A DNA stretch of 64,000 nucleotides. It comes from Clarireedia homoeocarpa (Eukaryota > Ascomycota > Leotiomycetes > Helotiales > Rutstroemiaceae). The notes under the pieces were generated by a model that was not told the origin of the DNA, made no database searches, and was given only the letters and a program-made list of their open reading frames with translations. Every line of letters begins with the position of its first letter. The first letter of the stretch is position 1. Shown one piece after another: positions 11,294 to 22,600 of this stretch. The stretch is taken from the NCBI GenBank assembly GCA_001465935.1, contig LNKV01000072.1:34438-98437 (forward strand). The letters run 5' to 3'. Made by a program: the position numbers and the translations under genes.

Positions 11294-11812
11294 GATTGTT
11301 CTGAGGAAAAGCGACAAAACCTAAACGATCTTCTGTGCGGGATTGGAATCGTGATTACTAAGCATTGTCTGAATCGTCAGACAATCGATCAGAACATTTT
11401 GACCAGCACAACTTAATGCTTAAACAATTTAAGCCTGTCACCTAAGCACCTTAGAATATGTTGCTTGAATATTGTACCTACACATATCCTTCGCAAACCG
11501 CGGGCTATACAGTTAGTTGCTGCTGCAATCTAAGAATTAGTAAATAATCCGCTTGAAAATATGCCAGTGATTAAAGCTACTTGCGACTTCGCAAGATGTG
11601 ACGCCATTTCTAGGTGCTAAGGTTAACCGCTGTTGAGCAGCAGAACTATCCTCAAATTACGATATACTAAACGCAGCAACTGAAACCTGAGGCTGCAACA
11701 ATGACAAAAAATTAGACTAATCGTATTAAGTCTAGTGCTGACTTGTTGTGGCTTATATAAACTTGAAGACAAGTATGGAAAGAGGACACCGCAATCGAAG
11801 TTTACTGTATCC
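11294..11812 (+). repeat. Inverted repeat, right arm, flanking the HNWD gene
   Basis: This is the partner of 7174-7717. Its distal half (from about 11490) aligns with 62147-62475 downstream of the ankyrin gene. Shared words include aatccgcttgaaa, gacttcgcaagatgtga, attagactaatcgtattaag and aagaggacaccgcaatcgaag. The HNWD gene and its ~460-bp upstream region lie wholly between the arms. Confidence 0.8.
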
Positions 11813-12587
11813 ACGTTTTCACACTTTGGTATAGGCGATGCATCCTTTGTGCCTATTCTTTTCATTCATTAAGCTTGTTGCCGACGACAGATTTTTGATA
11901 TCTAATCAGGGAAATAAGTAAATAATAGTTTAAGAAATGGAATGAATGAATGAGTATCCTAGTTTATTATTGCATTTAATTTAATACTCATATGCAAAAT
12001 ATGTACCTTAACGTTCGTCTTCCTAAGAAAGATATTGTGATTCTCAAATCCCAGTACCTTATCTCATCCATCGCATCGAGTAGTCTCTACATCACCTTTT
12101 GGTAGAGAGCAATAGAAACAAACAGTGGCATTTTTGCCCTTGAATTGACTTAGTCATGTCCCAAACTAGAAATGTTGTAAAGCGAGGGGTAACTGTCATA
12201 TCACCAGACATGGATATGTGCGCAACATCTCGGTCGATGTGCAAATGCTTGAGCCTCAATAGACCACCTGAAAATTTGCCTGGACTTCCGCCGTTTGAGA
12301 AAACAAAGTCATTCGCATTCTAGTGTTGTGTTGTTTCTTGAAAGAAGTTTAAATTTTGATGAATGAAGGTATACCGTCATCAATTCATGCGCCCATGCCT
12401 CGGTGATAACATACATTTGCTGAAGCTGAAGTGTGCTGACTTCACTCGATCTTGACTAGGCTGCAGCGAAAACCAAATAGGTAATAGCACACGGGCTACA
12501 TACCTACCCCGTGGGTCAGGTCCTTAAGGTAAATTAGGCCCTAACGGTGGGTTGAAGGATTGAAGACCCGGCCCACGACCAAAAAGG
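11813..12587. other. Gap without recognised gene
   Basis: Low-GC sequence with no supported ORF. The motif gacccggcccacga near 12565 resembles aacccggcccatga at about 13298, on the other side of the LINE copy. An older repeat may therefore have been split, but the match is short. Confidence 0.3.
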
Positions 12588-13196
12588 CCATTGTAGATTG
12601 ATTGATTGATTGATTATTTAAGCGCTGGGCTGGCCACGTGCTTGAAGCACGTGCCACTGAACCTCCCGGGGGGTATCCAGCGTGCCTGCGTAGCTATATA
12701 CATTTTAAATACATAATTACCAGACAATTCGGACGCATTACTGCGGCAGCCAGGCAGGGGATGCTGTTATGAGCATCTTAAACTTATATGGCGTAGCCAG
12801 AGGCTATACATTTTCTGTCGGTGGATATTGTAGAATAAGGAAAGGGGGAGAGGGGGGATTAGGATAGACTCGAAGGAGAGGGGTAGTATGACGAGAGATC
12901 TAAGGATGTACGAAGAAGCGGGTTCTTGCGCACCATTTAGCAAAGACTTTTATACCTTTAGTAGTGCTTAACGCCCATAGTGCAGGGTTCGGGCAGCGTA
13001 CTGGGGCGAAGAGGTCGAAGGATGGTGATATTGCCTTACAGGTGGCAAAATGGCCTGGGGAGCTATCTTGATTACAGTGTTGGCAGTGAAGGGTTGTGTT
13101 CTCATGATTGAATCTCCCATGGTAGGCTCTGAAATTTCCATGCCCAGATCTGGCGGCTAGTAGATACCCTAGGGTAGGGCGGAAGACCATTGTAGA
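12588..13196 (-). mobile_element. 5'-truncated LINE with tetranucleotide tail and 10-bp target duplication
   Basis: Read on the minus strand, 13186-12900 encodes the last part of a LINE ORF2. It includes a zinc knuckle (LHCQHCNQDSSPGHFATC) and the ending KVFAKWCARTRFFVHP, followed by a 3' UTR and a (TCAA)n tail at 12598-12620. ccattgtaga occurs at 12588-12597 and 13187-13196, the likely target duplication. The element is about 80% alike by eye to the copy at 33553-34384, including the 3' UTR with its cacgtgc palindromic stretch. It lacks RT and endonuclease, so it is immobile. Confidence 0.8.
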
Positions 13197-13749
13197 GTAT
13201 GTAGAGAGTGAATAAAATAGTGTTATTCAAGGGTTAAAGTCACGTGCTAGTCATGTGCCAGTCCTTGGCAAATCAATGGTGTCACCCGCGGGTGAAAACC
13301 CGGCCCATGAGGTCCCACGCCGCACCCTAATCTTGACCTTCATACACATGCTAATATTGCTAGTTTGTAATTTATAGACTCATTTGCTCTCTGATTTCAT
13401 GGGCGTCAACTCAAGAACATCCTAATGACTTCAAGTGGTGCATTTCGGAGAAAACGTAAAGTGTTAGAGTGACTACACACCTCTTCCTGCCGATTTGTAA
13501 ATGACTCAGGTTGGTGATGACATTAGCGCAACCCATGTTGTGATCACACGAAAGTGTGATGACATGTTAGTCTATATGTTCGAGGCCATATTTACTTTGG
13601 TAAATTTAGTCAATGGACTTTATAGTAAGAGATTACCAGAACTTGAAGGATTTTGAATGATATTTCCTTCTTATTAAGCTCTATTTACTCTTTAAGAGAC
13701 GGTTTTAAGGAAAGCTCAAACGCTAAAGAGTATGAAAAATAACGCTTGA
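13197..13749. other. Gap without recognised gene
   Basis: No supported feature apart from a perfect acccgcgggt palindrome near 13278. It may hold the promoter of the ORF at 13750. Confidence 0.3.
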
Positions 13750-14391
13750 ATGCTACATAGGCAATCTAAAAAGATTTCAAACGTTTCAAGGCTTCCTCAC
13801 GTACGTAATTTAACGTATATATTCACTAGGTTCCGTCAAATTCGCATCATTGACTGCCAAGTACAATATATTAAAATGCAAAATTCTTCGAAGCACGAGT
13901 GGATTCGGAGTACTCTTCTGGATGTATCATTGTTGGGAAAATCGACTATGTCAGAGGATGCAAATAGTTCAGTTCAGCTAGAACTCCAACATGTATCCCT
14001 CCATGAAGTCATCCCATATATGTTAATTCCACAAGAAGGTTCTAAACCACGGAAGCAATTTCAAGCGCGAACAAGCCGCCGTCGTGATTGGGAACGCTGC
14101 AATCAATTCTATCGCCAGGAAAAGCTGGTTAAAGCAGTTCAACGAAAACGGACCATGGAATTGCAAAGAAGAGAGGATGTAGAGCATGCTATGGGAGTAT
14201 TTCATGTTCAATCATTATTGCTACAGAAGCTTGCGAGAGAAGAAAATAGAGTCACGAGACTCTCCGAAACAATGTTTGAGTCGTCTCCAACGGAAGAGAT
14301 AAACCCTGAACTGGCGATTGTGTTAGATTCACAACATCGATTAGGTGATGTAGCATCTGCTGTCGCAATGATATGGAGCCAAAAGAAATAA
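13750..14391 (+). CDS. Hypothetical charged protein, unrecognised
   Basis: An uninterrupted ORF of 213 codons; an internal ATG at 13876 would give 171 aa. I recognise no family. The region at about residues 100-170 is rich in Arg, Lys, Gln and Glu (SRRRDWERC, QRKRTMELQRREDVEH) and should be helical, possibly a coiled coil. No signal peptide or membrane segment is visible, and no intron is needed. Composition looks coding-like rather than random, but length alone does not prove a gene. It sits alone between transposon remnants, so it could also be part of a decayed element. Confidence 0.4.
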   Translation: MLHRQSKKISNVSRLPHVRNLTYIFTRFRQIRIIDCQVQYIKMQNSSKHEWIRSTLLDVSLLGKSTMSEDANSSVQLELQHVSLHEVIPYMLIPQEGSKPRKQFQARTSRRRDWERCNQFYRQEKLVKAVQRKRTMELQRREDVEHAMGVFHVQSLLLQKLAREENRVTRLSETMFESSPTEEINPELAIVLDSQHRLGDVASAVAMIWSQKK

Positions 14392-15137
14392 CTGATAGCG
14401 AGGCATAAAAATGAGATTGACGCAGCTTGATACGATGAATTCATATACCTCTAACATTAGTTCTCTGCATCACCGTGGGATACTGGGTCCTGAGGGTAAA
14501 GAAATAAAGTCCCTGTGTTTGAACCTGTCGCCATACAAGTGCGACCGACAAATGACCGAATGAGATTAAGACCTCATTTGGCATGCACGTAAGTGAACAG
14601 CGACGGATACAGGAGAGAGATACAGGAGGTGATTTGGGGCATGATTAGAAAAGCATAAATAAGGGCCTTATGCCCTCAACAATAAGAATCAGCTACAATC
14701 CCTTAAACATACTTGAATGCACCTTTGACGTGTGCATCTTAAGTGTGAAGGGTGTAGCGACAGAACCTTTTGTTTGTCAACCAATCATTACTGTAGCAGA
14801 TCGAGCATAATCTGCGCTATTTGATTAATATTAAGGGCGTAGACCGACAGGGACCACAAATTTATCCTCAGGACCAACTACTGTGTTTTGATTTTTATTT
14901 TTATTTGTGTAGTGTGAGAAGACAATTCAAAATACAACAAAATAGCATATGCCCATCTATGTAAGTAAGTATCATAAGACATTTTTGTCCCTTTATATTG
15001 TGGGGCTTGCTGCACCACTACTTTTAGGCTACCGAGATATATTTTTGTGGTATTTTGTGGTATAGAAGACTGGCTCCACATAGATTTAGAAGAATCAGAC
15101 TGCTTTTCCCCCTCTTTATGACCTATATGGTGTAGTA
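14392..15137. other. Gap without recognised gene
   Basis: AT-rich sequence with no supported ORF, RNA gene or repeat ends. Confidence 0.3.
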
Positions 15138-15431
15138 CTGAGTAAATAATGTGACAAAACTTCTGTGATGAGAATCGAATTAGCCTTAGAATTAAGAACT
15201 AAAGAACTAAAAGGATGAAAAGGCTCAGAGAGCTTATATATACAAAAAGGGGGCACGTGTAAATCACGTGACTAGCTAGCTCCATTTAGTTCTAGCTTGT
15301 GTCGGCCTGAGGCAGCAAAGGATGAGCGGACGGATTAGCAGAATCTGGCTGCGGCGCGGAGCCTTATTAATCTGGTTGCCTCAGGCGACAGGGAGCCTGA
15401 CTAAGCACAAAATCGTACGTATCGTCATATA
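15138..15431 (-). mobile_element. LTR copy (minus strand), related to the LTR at 57664
   Basis: Read on the minus strand it begins TATGACGATACGTACG and ends TTTTGTCACA. In between are gtcacgtga, a tatatataagctc TATA region and ttagttctttagttctta, in the same order as in the 57664-57885 LTR. The first base pairs (TATGAC versus TGTGAC) differ by G-to-A. No internal region follows, so it is a solo or fragmentary LTR. Its edge abuts the LINE fragment at 15432. Confidence 0.6.
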
Positions 15432-15650
15432 GCCTTATATGCTCCAGTTACTATTCTTAATCCCTGGCTCTGGATCTTGCTGATCTTTTGTATGACGGCT
15501 CCCGCGCTCGTCTTGGCTAGATCGAGCCATGTAGCTGGCCCGAACGTGATTACCGGTCGTACTGCTGAGCGGTAGAGAAGTCTTGCCCTTATGAAGGAGG
15601 CTCTCCCCAGGTGGATGCTGCTACTTTCCTTAATGCACTTAGTGCAAGAT
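15432..15650 (-). pseudogene. LINE ORF2 fragment
   Basis: The minus-strand translation matches the thumb region of the 2463-4226 LINE (3130-3345). Shared motifs are LLYRSAVRPVIT, ATWLDLAK, AVIQKI and IQSQGLRIVTG. Only about 70 codons remain. It is a second relic of the same LINE subfamily, bordered by the LTR copy. Confidence 0.8.
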
Positions 15651-16608
15651 ATATATTGATTCTTCATTTTTTAATACTACAATACTTAGTATATAAACAA
15701 CAGTTGTTGTCAGAAGTGCTTAGTCATCCAACTATCATAAAACTCTGTACCGTAGATTCACAGATTCTGAGACCTTTAATGCAACCAACACTTTAACATA
15801 TGCTCCATAAATCATCATGATTCCAACAATTGTACTTATTTCGCGTAAAAGCTCATGCTCTGGTGGTAAAATGAGTAGATTTAAATGAGATATCTGTGAC
15901 TGAATAATTGCAATCAACCACTATTTATAAAACAAAGTGAATTATACCTTATCACCTTTCTATCGTCATTAAACAATCCTCAGAGTAATTTCATGACCAA
16001 CGTCACGCTCTCTCACCACATACCAAGGACACATCGCTTTCGACGCACGATATCCCACTTTTTTTCGATGCCTACCTTACTAACCACCTCAGAACCACGT
16101 CGCACGACATTCTTTCAATTGTGAATGATCCCAGCTTGATCACGAGTGGTAACGTTTTTATATATGAAGAACATTTATCGGGCATAAAATAATGGATCGA
16201 CAGTGTAAGGATAATGAAATTTGGATATTCTATTGTACTTTCCGATATTGCTATGATCTACTAATAAAAATGTGTATAGGGCTTTGTAGGGGAGTTTTAT
16301 CGCATTGATGCATTCATGTTAGTTGAACGTTCCATGAACTTGTAGATACATCTGAGAACAAAACGTACTAGAAGACTGTGATATATTGAAGTATTTGCCA
16401 TGTACCCATCCTGGGACCGATGAAAAGTAAATCAGAAGTCACTCAACCTAGCTTCCCAAACTCCTATATAGCAAAAAGGCTCGGGTTCTGATTACACTAT
16501 AAAGCGCGGAACTATCTTTAACTCCGAAATGTTAAGATTTCCCAATAATGCCGCTAATTCTCACAAATATCCCTTACTAACCAAGTTCGAAACTTGTGAG
16601 CTCCTCCA
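15651..16608. other. Gap without recognised gene
   Basis: No supported feature. It includes the 3' side of the giant gene at 16609 and no other coding signal that I can defend. Confidence 0.3.
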
Positions 16609-19600
16609 TTAGAAATCAAACTCAGCCTCCTCTATGAGGCTTCCATGCAACATCACTCCGACGTGTGTCTTCCCAATTCCCTCACAATTACGCCGAATCT
16701 TCGTCATCAACACCTTCAAGAACTTCACTGGACTGTCCTTGAAATACCTCTTTCCAGGACCTTTTGTAATGAAACCATCCGCTTCCACCACGACGCCTTC
16801 TTCTGCTGCCCGCCATGCCAAGCTTAGAAAGTCACATACCCCGATGTATTCCTTGAAAGAGCTCATATACAGTTGGCCGGCAAATAAGTTTAACTGTATG
16901 ATCAAATCTTGAGGAACGCTACGGGGATCGAATGGTTTCCCCTGCGTGAATAGATCCAGTGTATCCAAGGGACGGAATCCCAAGTTCGGGCGCGGCGCGT
17001 AGATGTGTAACGTAGTTCTCCGAGACTCTTTGATAAGTGGGAGCAGTTCCTGCGCTTCAAATGGGCTAATGATGACCATGTGCTTGACAGTGTTTGAGGA
17101 GTCAATGCCTGTGGCAGTGAGAATCCACTGCACAGGTCGCTGGTATGCGTCGGAGATGTAGCTTTTCCCCAAACGCTTGACTGTGCGGGCAAAGTCAGCT
17201 GTGGTGAGGAGGCCTTGAGGGAATTGTGATACGTCAAGGTGAGCGGCTGCGCTGGATGACCGGAGGACCTCAAATGCAGGCAAGAACGCTTTAGAACTGG
17301 CCACAATGCCGCCTGTCCTGATAAAAGTTTCGATATCGAAATGAATGCGATGCGTCTCTGATTCTGCTGGCGCAGGCCTCTCCACCTGGCGTTCTTTCTC
17401 GAGCTCTGGGGATAACTCGCGTTCTTGCTCCTCTTCTAAGGTAGCCGAGCTGAAGTTGAAACACTCGAATTCCCCACAGCGGTTAATGATGCGGTTGATA
17501 TTATAGTTCTTTGTATTCCAAGTAGGGAGCTGAAGCGAAGGCGCCGCAGCATGTGGACGATAACGACAGTCCAATGTTTGGGCCTCTTTTTCCAGAAACC
17601 TCTCAGCTTGACTCTTCGAAAAGTTGAAACCATAATTGTTGCGACCTTCTTCCCATAGAAGTTTCTGGTCTTCGAATCGCCGACCCTGAGCTGCCCATAC
17701 TGGCAATCTCCGTTTTAGATCCGTACAAGTCTCAGATATAGCCCAGCTGAGCACGTCTATCACCTCTATCATGGAATCGTCCCGTTTAGAAGTGCGTTCC
17801 ATGATTTTTGTCTTGATTTCCTCTGGGACACAGAAGACCACCGATTGCCCTTTGCCGAGCTTTCTCATTCTCATACAAGCTATATTTATGTCAGCCTAAA
17901 CAACTGTTTTTGTGATGATACCTACCTTGTACTAATCTGCATTTAGTTAGATTCGCTCCTAGAGTTACCGCTGCACGATAATGTCCTGGAAGCGCCAGGT
18001 CAGTTCCTCTGATGTGTGCCTCGTCCAAAAATACAAGACAAACATCAAGCTGCTTAGCAAAGGATGATATCTGTAGAAGCTCGATGTGGCCCTTACGGTC
18101 CACTACTGAGAGCTCATCATTATCATCAAAGAACACGGCTGCTTTCGTTTCTTCCTCGTCAGTCCTCATATTGAGCCACTCATGTGCAACTTGTTGATTG
18201 CTGAGCTCCAGGATCTGAGCTCCAACATTTAGAATCACTCGTACGCGTGGGTCTATCTGCACTAAAGTGGTTAATAGAAAATGGGCGTCTGATCCTGTAA
18301 GTTCCCCTCGAGGTAGAATATTGATGGAATTTTCATGCCGAAGAAGGTATTCTAGAACCAGCGCATTCGTATGTTTCTGCTCCGGAAGGTCAAGGTGTTG
18401 GACGTCGAGCGGGAGTACATGACGAGAGTCATTAGTACCACTGAATCCAGTCGTCGACTGAGCCTTGATCTGACCAATATCCCAGCCTGAAGCAGAGATC
18501 TTGTGGGGAAACTCTCTCATCTCCTTTGCAAAAACAATATGCGAAAGGAAATAGTCAATTGCCCCCTTAGAATATCGGAAATGGGGAAACACCTGCTCAA
18601 TACACTGAAAACGATCCTTGAGATTAATGCCAATCAATTGCCGGAATGTATCTGGCAGAGCTGGAGCCATACTAACCCACTCTTCATATTCAATCTGGGC
18701 TTGATCAGACTTGAGAAGGTGGCCGAAGGCAGTAAATAGATCATTGTCATCTAAACCCCCGTAATAGTAGCTGAGTGACGTCAGAACAATAACGACATCT
18801 GGATGGCTGAACTCGGATCGTGGCGTGGGGCTATCCTTTGCCCGGAATGGTACAGCAAGCTTAGTTCTGGGCATTCTGTGAGGATCGAGACCGTAATTGA
18901 CTCTCCATCGTTTCCATCCAAGGGCAAAAGAGAGAACGCCACCAGCGATCAGACCTCGTATAAGAAGTAAAATTTCCCTTGTTGAGTCATTCCAAAAGCT
19001 CGCGTTTTCAACTTTAGCGATTTCTTCGGTTGTCAAATCAGAGGTGCTGATGTACTTGAAAACGGCTTCTCTGATTTCTTTAGGCTGGCGAGCTATCGGA
19101 AATCCGTGGAAACCATTCTGACAGATGTGAAGTGCTGTTTGCTTTAAGATAAGTTCATGGCCGTCAGGGCGCAATAGTCTTGTCCTTGGAAACGTGCCTG
19201 GCCGCCGATCATCGACTTCAATCGAGAGCGGTAATTCACGTTTCACCCCTATAGCAAAACGAGCTATGAAGTTTAGGACAGCTTGAATAATAGTCCATCT
19301 GTCTGGACTAAGCTCTATTGGTCTCTGCATGCCCATAGTATAGACCAGTTCGAACTTGACATTGAAATTCTCGTCGCTCTCATCAACAATATCCCGAGAA
19401 TTGATATCTAAGAAATGTTGAGTATTGAGCAATGATTTTCCGACAGATATCTGATCATTTATAAGGCACTCGAGACCCATCAGCTTAAACGATAGGATGT
19501 GTTCAGGCTGAACGAGCAAGATCCCTCGGTTCGCTATACAGTTTCTATAAATTCTACCGATGAGATCAGCTTGCGACACCTCCAGTTTAAGAGCGCGGGA

Positions 19601-22600
19601 GAATGGCATGCGATAAATGTGCCGACCCAATAGACCTCCAAGCTTCGATACTAGCATCTGAAACATCTGTTTCGATTGCGGCTTCGCTACAATGACACGA
19701 ACCAACCTTTTCCCATCTGCTAGGGCCGCTGCCACTATAGGAACAATTACAGATGATTTCCCCTCTCCCATGTTCAGTTGCATAACAGAATTCGCACTGT
19801 ATGGAGGGCTTCTCATTTGACAAGCAATTTCTTCCTGAACTTCACGTATTAGGATACCACTCTCAACTTCAAGGAGTAACGATTCTGGGAATTCGAATGG
19901 ACTCCAGTTTTGATGACCGATATTGAGCAGTTCACGTATTAAATCAACGCTATTCCCAGAAAGGCTAACTAGTCTTTCTGCACGCTGGAATTCCGTCAAA
20001 GCAAGTCCGTACTTGATGATGCATTCCTTCCAAGCGTACGTCAATTCCTTCCAGCGTTTGTAAGTCAACTGTTGAAGGAGGAAGACCGGAGACACTCTAG
20101 GACATTGAATCACGCCGACATGTATAGAATAAGGTTTCTGAATTCCCCTCCAAATAGATTTTGTCAGAGCATTGTACAAATCTTGTACATGATGATAACA
20201 ATCAACCGCATATAGTTTCAGTAACTGCTTGATTTCGCAACCTTCCGAGTTCATTAAGTAGTTCTTTGCACGGCCTTTAAGTGAAACTAAACTCTCCCGC
20301 AGATTCTTGATGTAATCTTTTTCGAAATTTTTAGTGACTTGTGCTTCAAGGCTGTTAAGTAGAGCATCAAGACGATGATTTGTTTGTGTTTCAACAGGAA
20401 CCTCAATAATCTTTTCATTGGGGCTCATCGGAGGCTTAGGTAATTTTGGAGGTACAGCAGTAGCAAATATGTCATCAACCGTTATATACCCTTTCCTATT
20501 TTGAAGAGTGAATTCTGAGACGGGAAAAGTGTAAGAAGGAGTGTGCATAGGACGGACTGCCTGATAGCTTAATGTCGTCTCGATTTGACTAAGGTAATTG
20601 TAGAACATGTAGTTCTCAAACCAGGTCTTGAAAATCAATCTGAGCTTTCTCATGGCCTCATCCGGTTTAAGGTATGTGCTGAAGGTGTCCCCAATAGGGG
20701 TTTTCGGAACTTCGCATGGCCATTGCAGTTCGAGCGCGCTAGCAAATTTACTAATTGCATTGTCCTGATTGTTCTCAAATAAGCGTTTCCTTCGTTGTTG
20801 AGCTTCACTCTCACTTTCCCAAGTCTGCTTTGGAAGATGTGCCTCAGGACAGCTAGAAAATGGGCGACGAGATGATCGAATGAGATCTCTGAGTTTCAGG
20901 AGGTTTGTGGTGATACCCTCGGATAGATGAAAGGAGGCAACTTGCGGTACACTAATATGTCTGACATCTGGTACAGTGAAGAATGCAATCAAAGTATGGA
21001 TGACATGCATGTCGGCACTCTTCGCAAACGCCATCGTGGAAAGCCACATCGCGATGCGGAAATCTTTGTGCTGATCAATTGAATGGGCAACTGAAGAGTG
21101 GATTTGGCACCACAAGTCTCCCAAAAGCTTAGACGGATCATCAAGCCATTTGGAGTCGAATTTCAGCGAGGAATCCTGAATTGTCAACTTAGGCCCCTTT
21201 AAAGCTGGCCCCTTTATTGTACCGCACGCTTCGAGAAGCTTCCAGATAGAATCTCGACAACTAGAAAAAGCTTTACCATGAAGAAATGGCGATTTTTGGA
21301 GGACCATACTAGCCGCCACGAAAGCGCGGGTAGCCCTCTCGGAGCTTTGACCACGGTCCCTCTGGGTATATTCTACATCATGCTTGATAGTGTGCTCCTC
21401 CGCACCGAAACCAGATATACGAAAAGTAGAGGATCGGAGTAAATCACGGTCTAGTAAATGCGGAATAACAAAATCCAGCTCTGGTAGATTAATGGACACG
21501 TCAGGATAGAAAACCTTCATATCGCTTACCCGCTCGAAAATAGATCTAACAGACGTATAGAAACTGCTGTGCTGAGATAGGAAACTGAGATTTGCATCCC
21601 AACCGACTGTCTGCATCACTTGCTCGCTGGCGGGATAATAAGCTCTCCTTGGAGCTAACTTAGCAATTAGTTCCAAGATTGCGATGTTGTCCTCTAAAAG
21701 ACAATCAAACGATCCGACCGCCGCTGAGTTCAAGATTGAAAGTGCCTGCTCGGTTCCAGTTCTCTGGGTGAGAAGATCTGGTAAACAGTATGACGTTAGG
21801 CCATGAAGATAGCAGAGAAATAATTTGCTCTGCAAATTTCCGTTGTCCAGCATTCGACCGAGCTGCTCATCTACGAGATATGTATGCACCCTCCTAGTAG
21901 TATTCTTGTCAATGCTAACTATCGTATGATCAGAACTCCTCTGATATGTGACTTGACCTTCTGGTACAATTACCAGACGATTGTGGCCTTCATTATCTTG
22001 CCTCAACACTAGTTTGTTCCGAAGTCCAATCAGTGTACCAATCCCCTGGTGTTGAGCGATAGACATTCCACGAAACTGGAGAGACTTGATGAGAGAAGTT
22101 CCCACTTCAAGGTAGAAACCAAGTTGTAACCTGGGCAATTCGATATTAAGTGACTTCGAGCTTTCTTGGAAGAATACGTGAATATTCAAGGACTCTTCAA
22201 GAGAAGAAAGGATATTTCCCAATGCTAGAGCAGTATTATTTAACATGCCAATCAAGGCGATGTCATCCTTCGCAAGTCTCCAAGAAAGATTGACTTTCCT
22301 TAGCCACCAGTTGGCACAGGATGATGACCACGGTTTCTCAATCGGGCGAAATTCAATCGCATTGCTAGCATGATCATACCAATGAGCAAATCCATTAACG
22401 AATGCGGCAGGAAATTTGCCTTCAAATATCCACGAAGGAAGGAAGTCATACTTCTGACCATCTCGCGTTGCATGCACGAGTAAATCAGATCTACCTCCAA
22501 TTGATTGCATGTTGAAGTGAACTGTATAACCGGAGTAAGACTTTTCCGCAGAGAATTCCATGCCCGGAACTTCAGTAGGCATAACTTTAAGTGCTGAACG

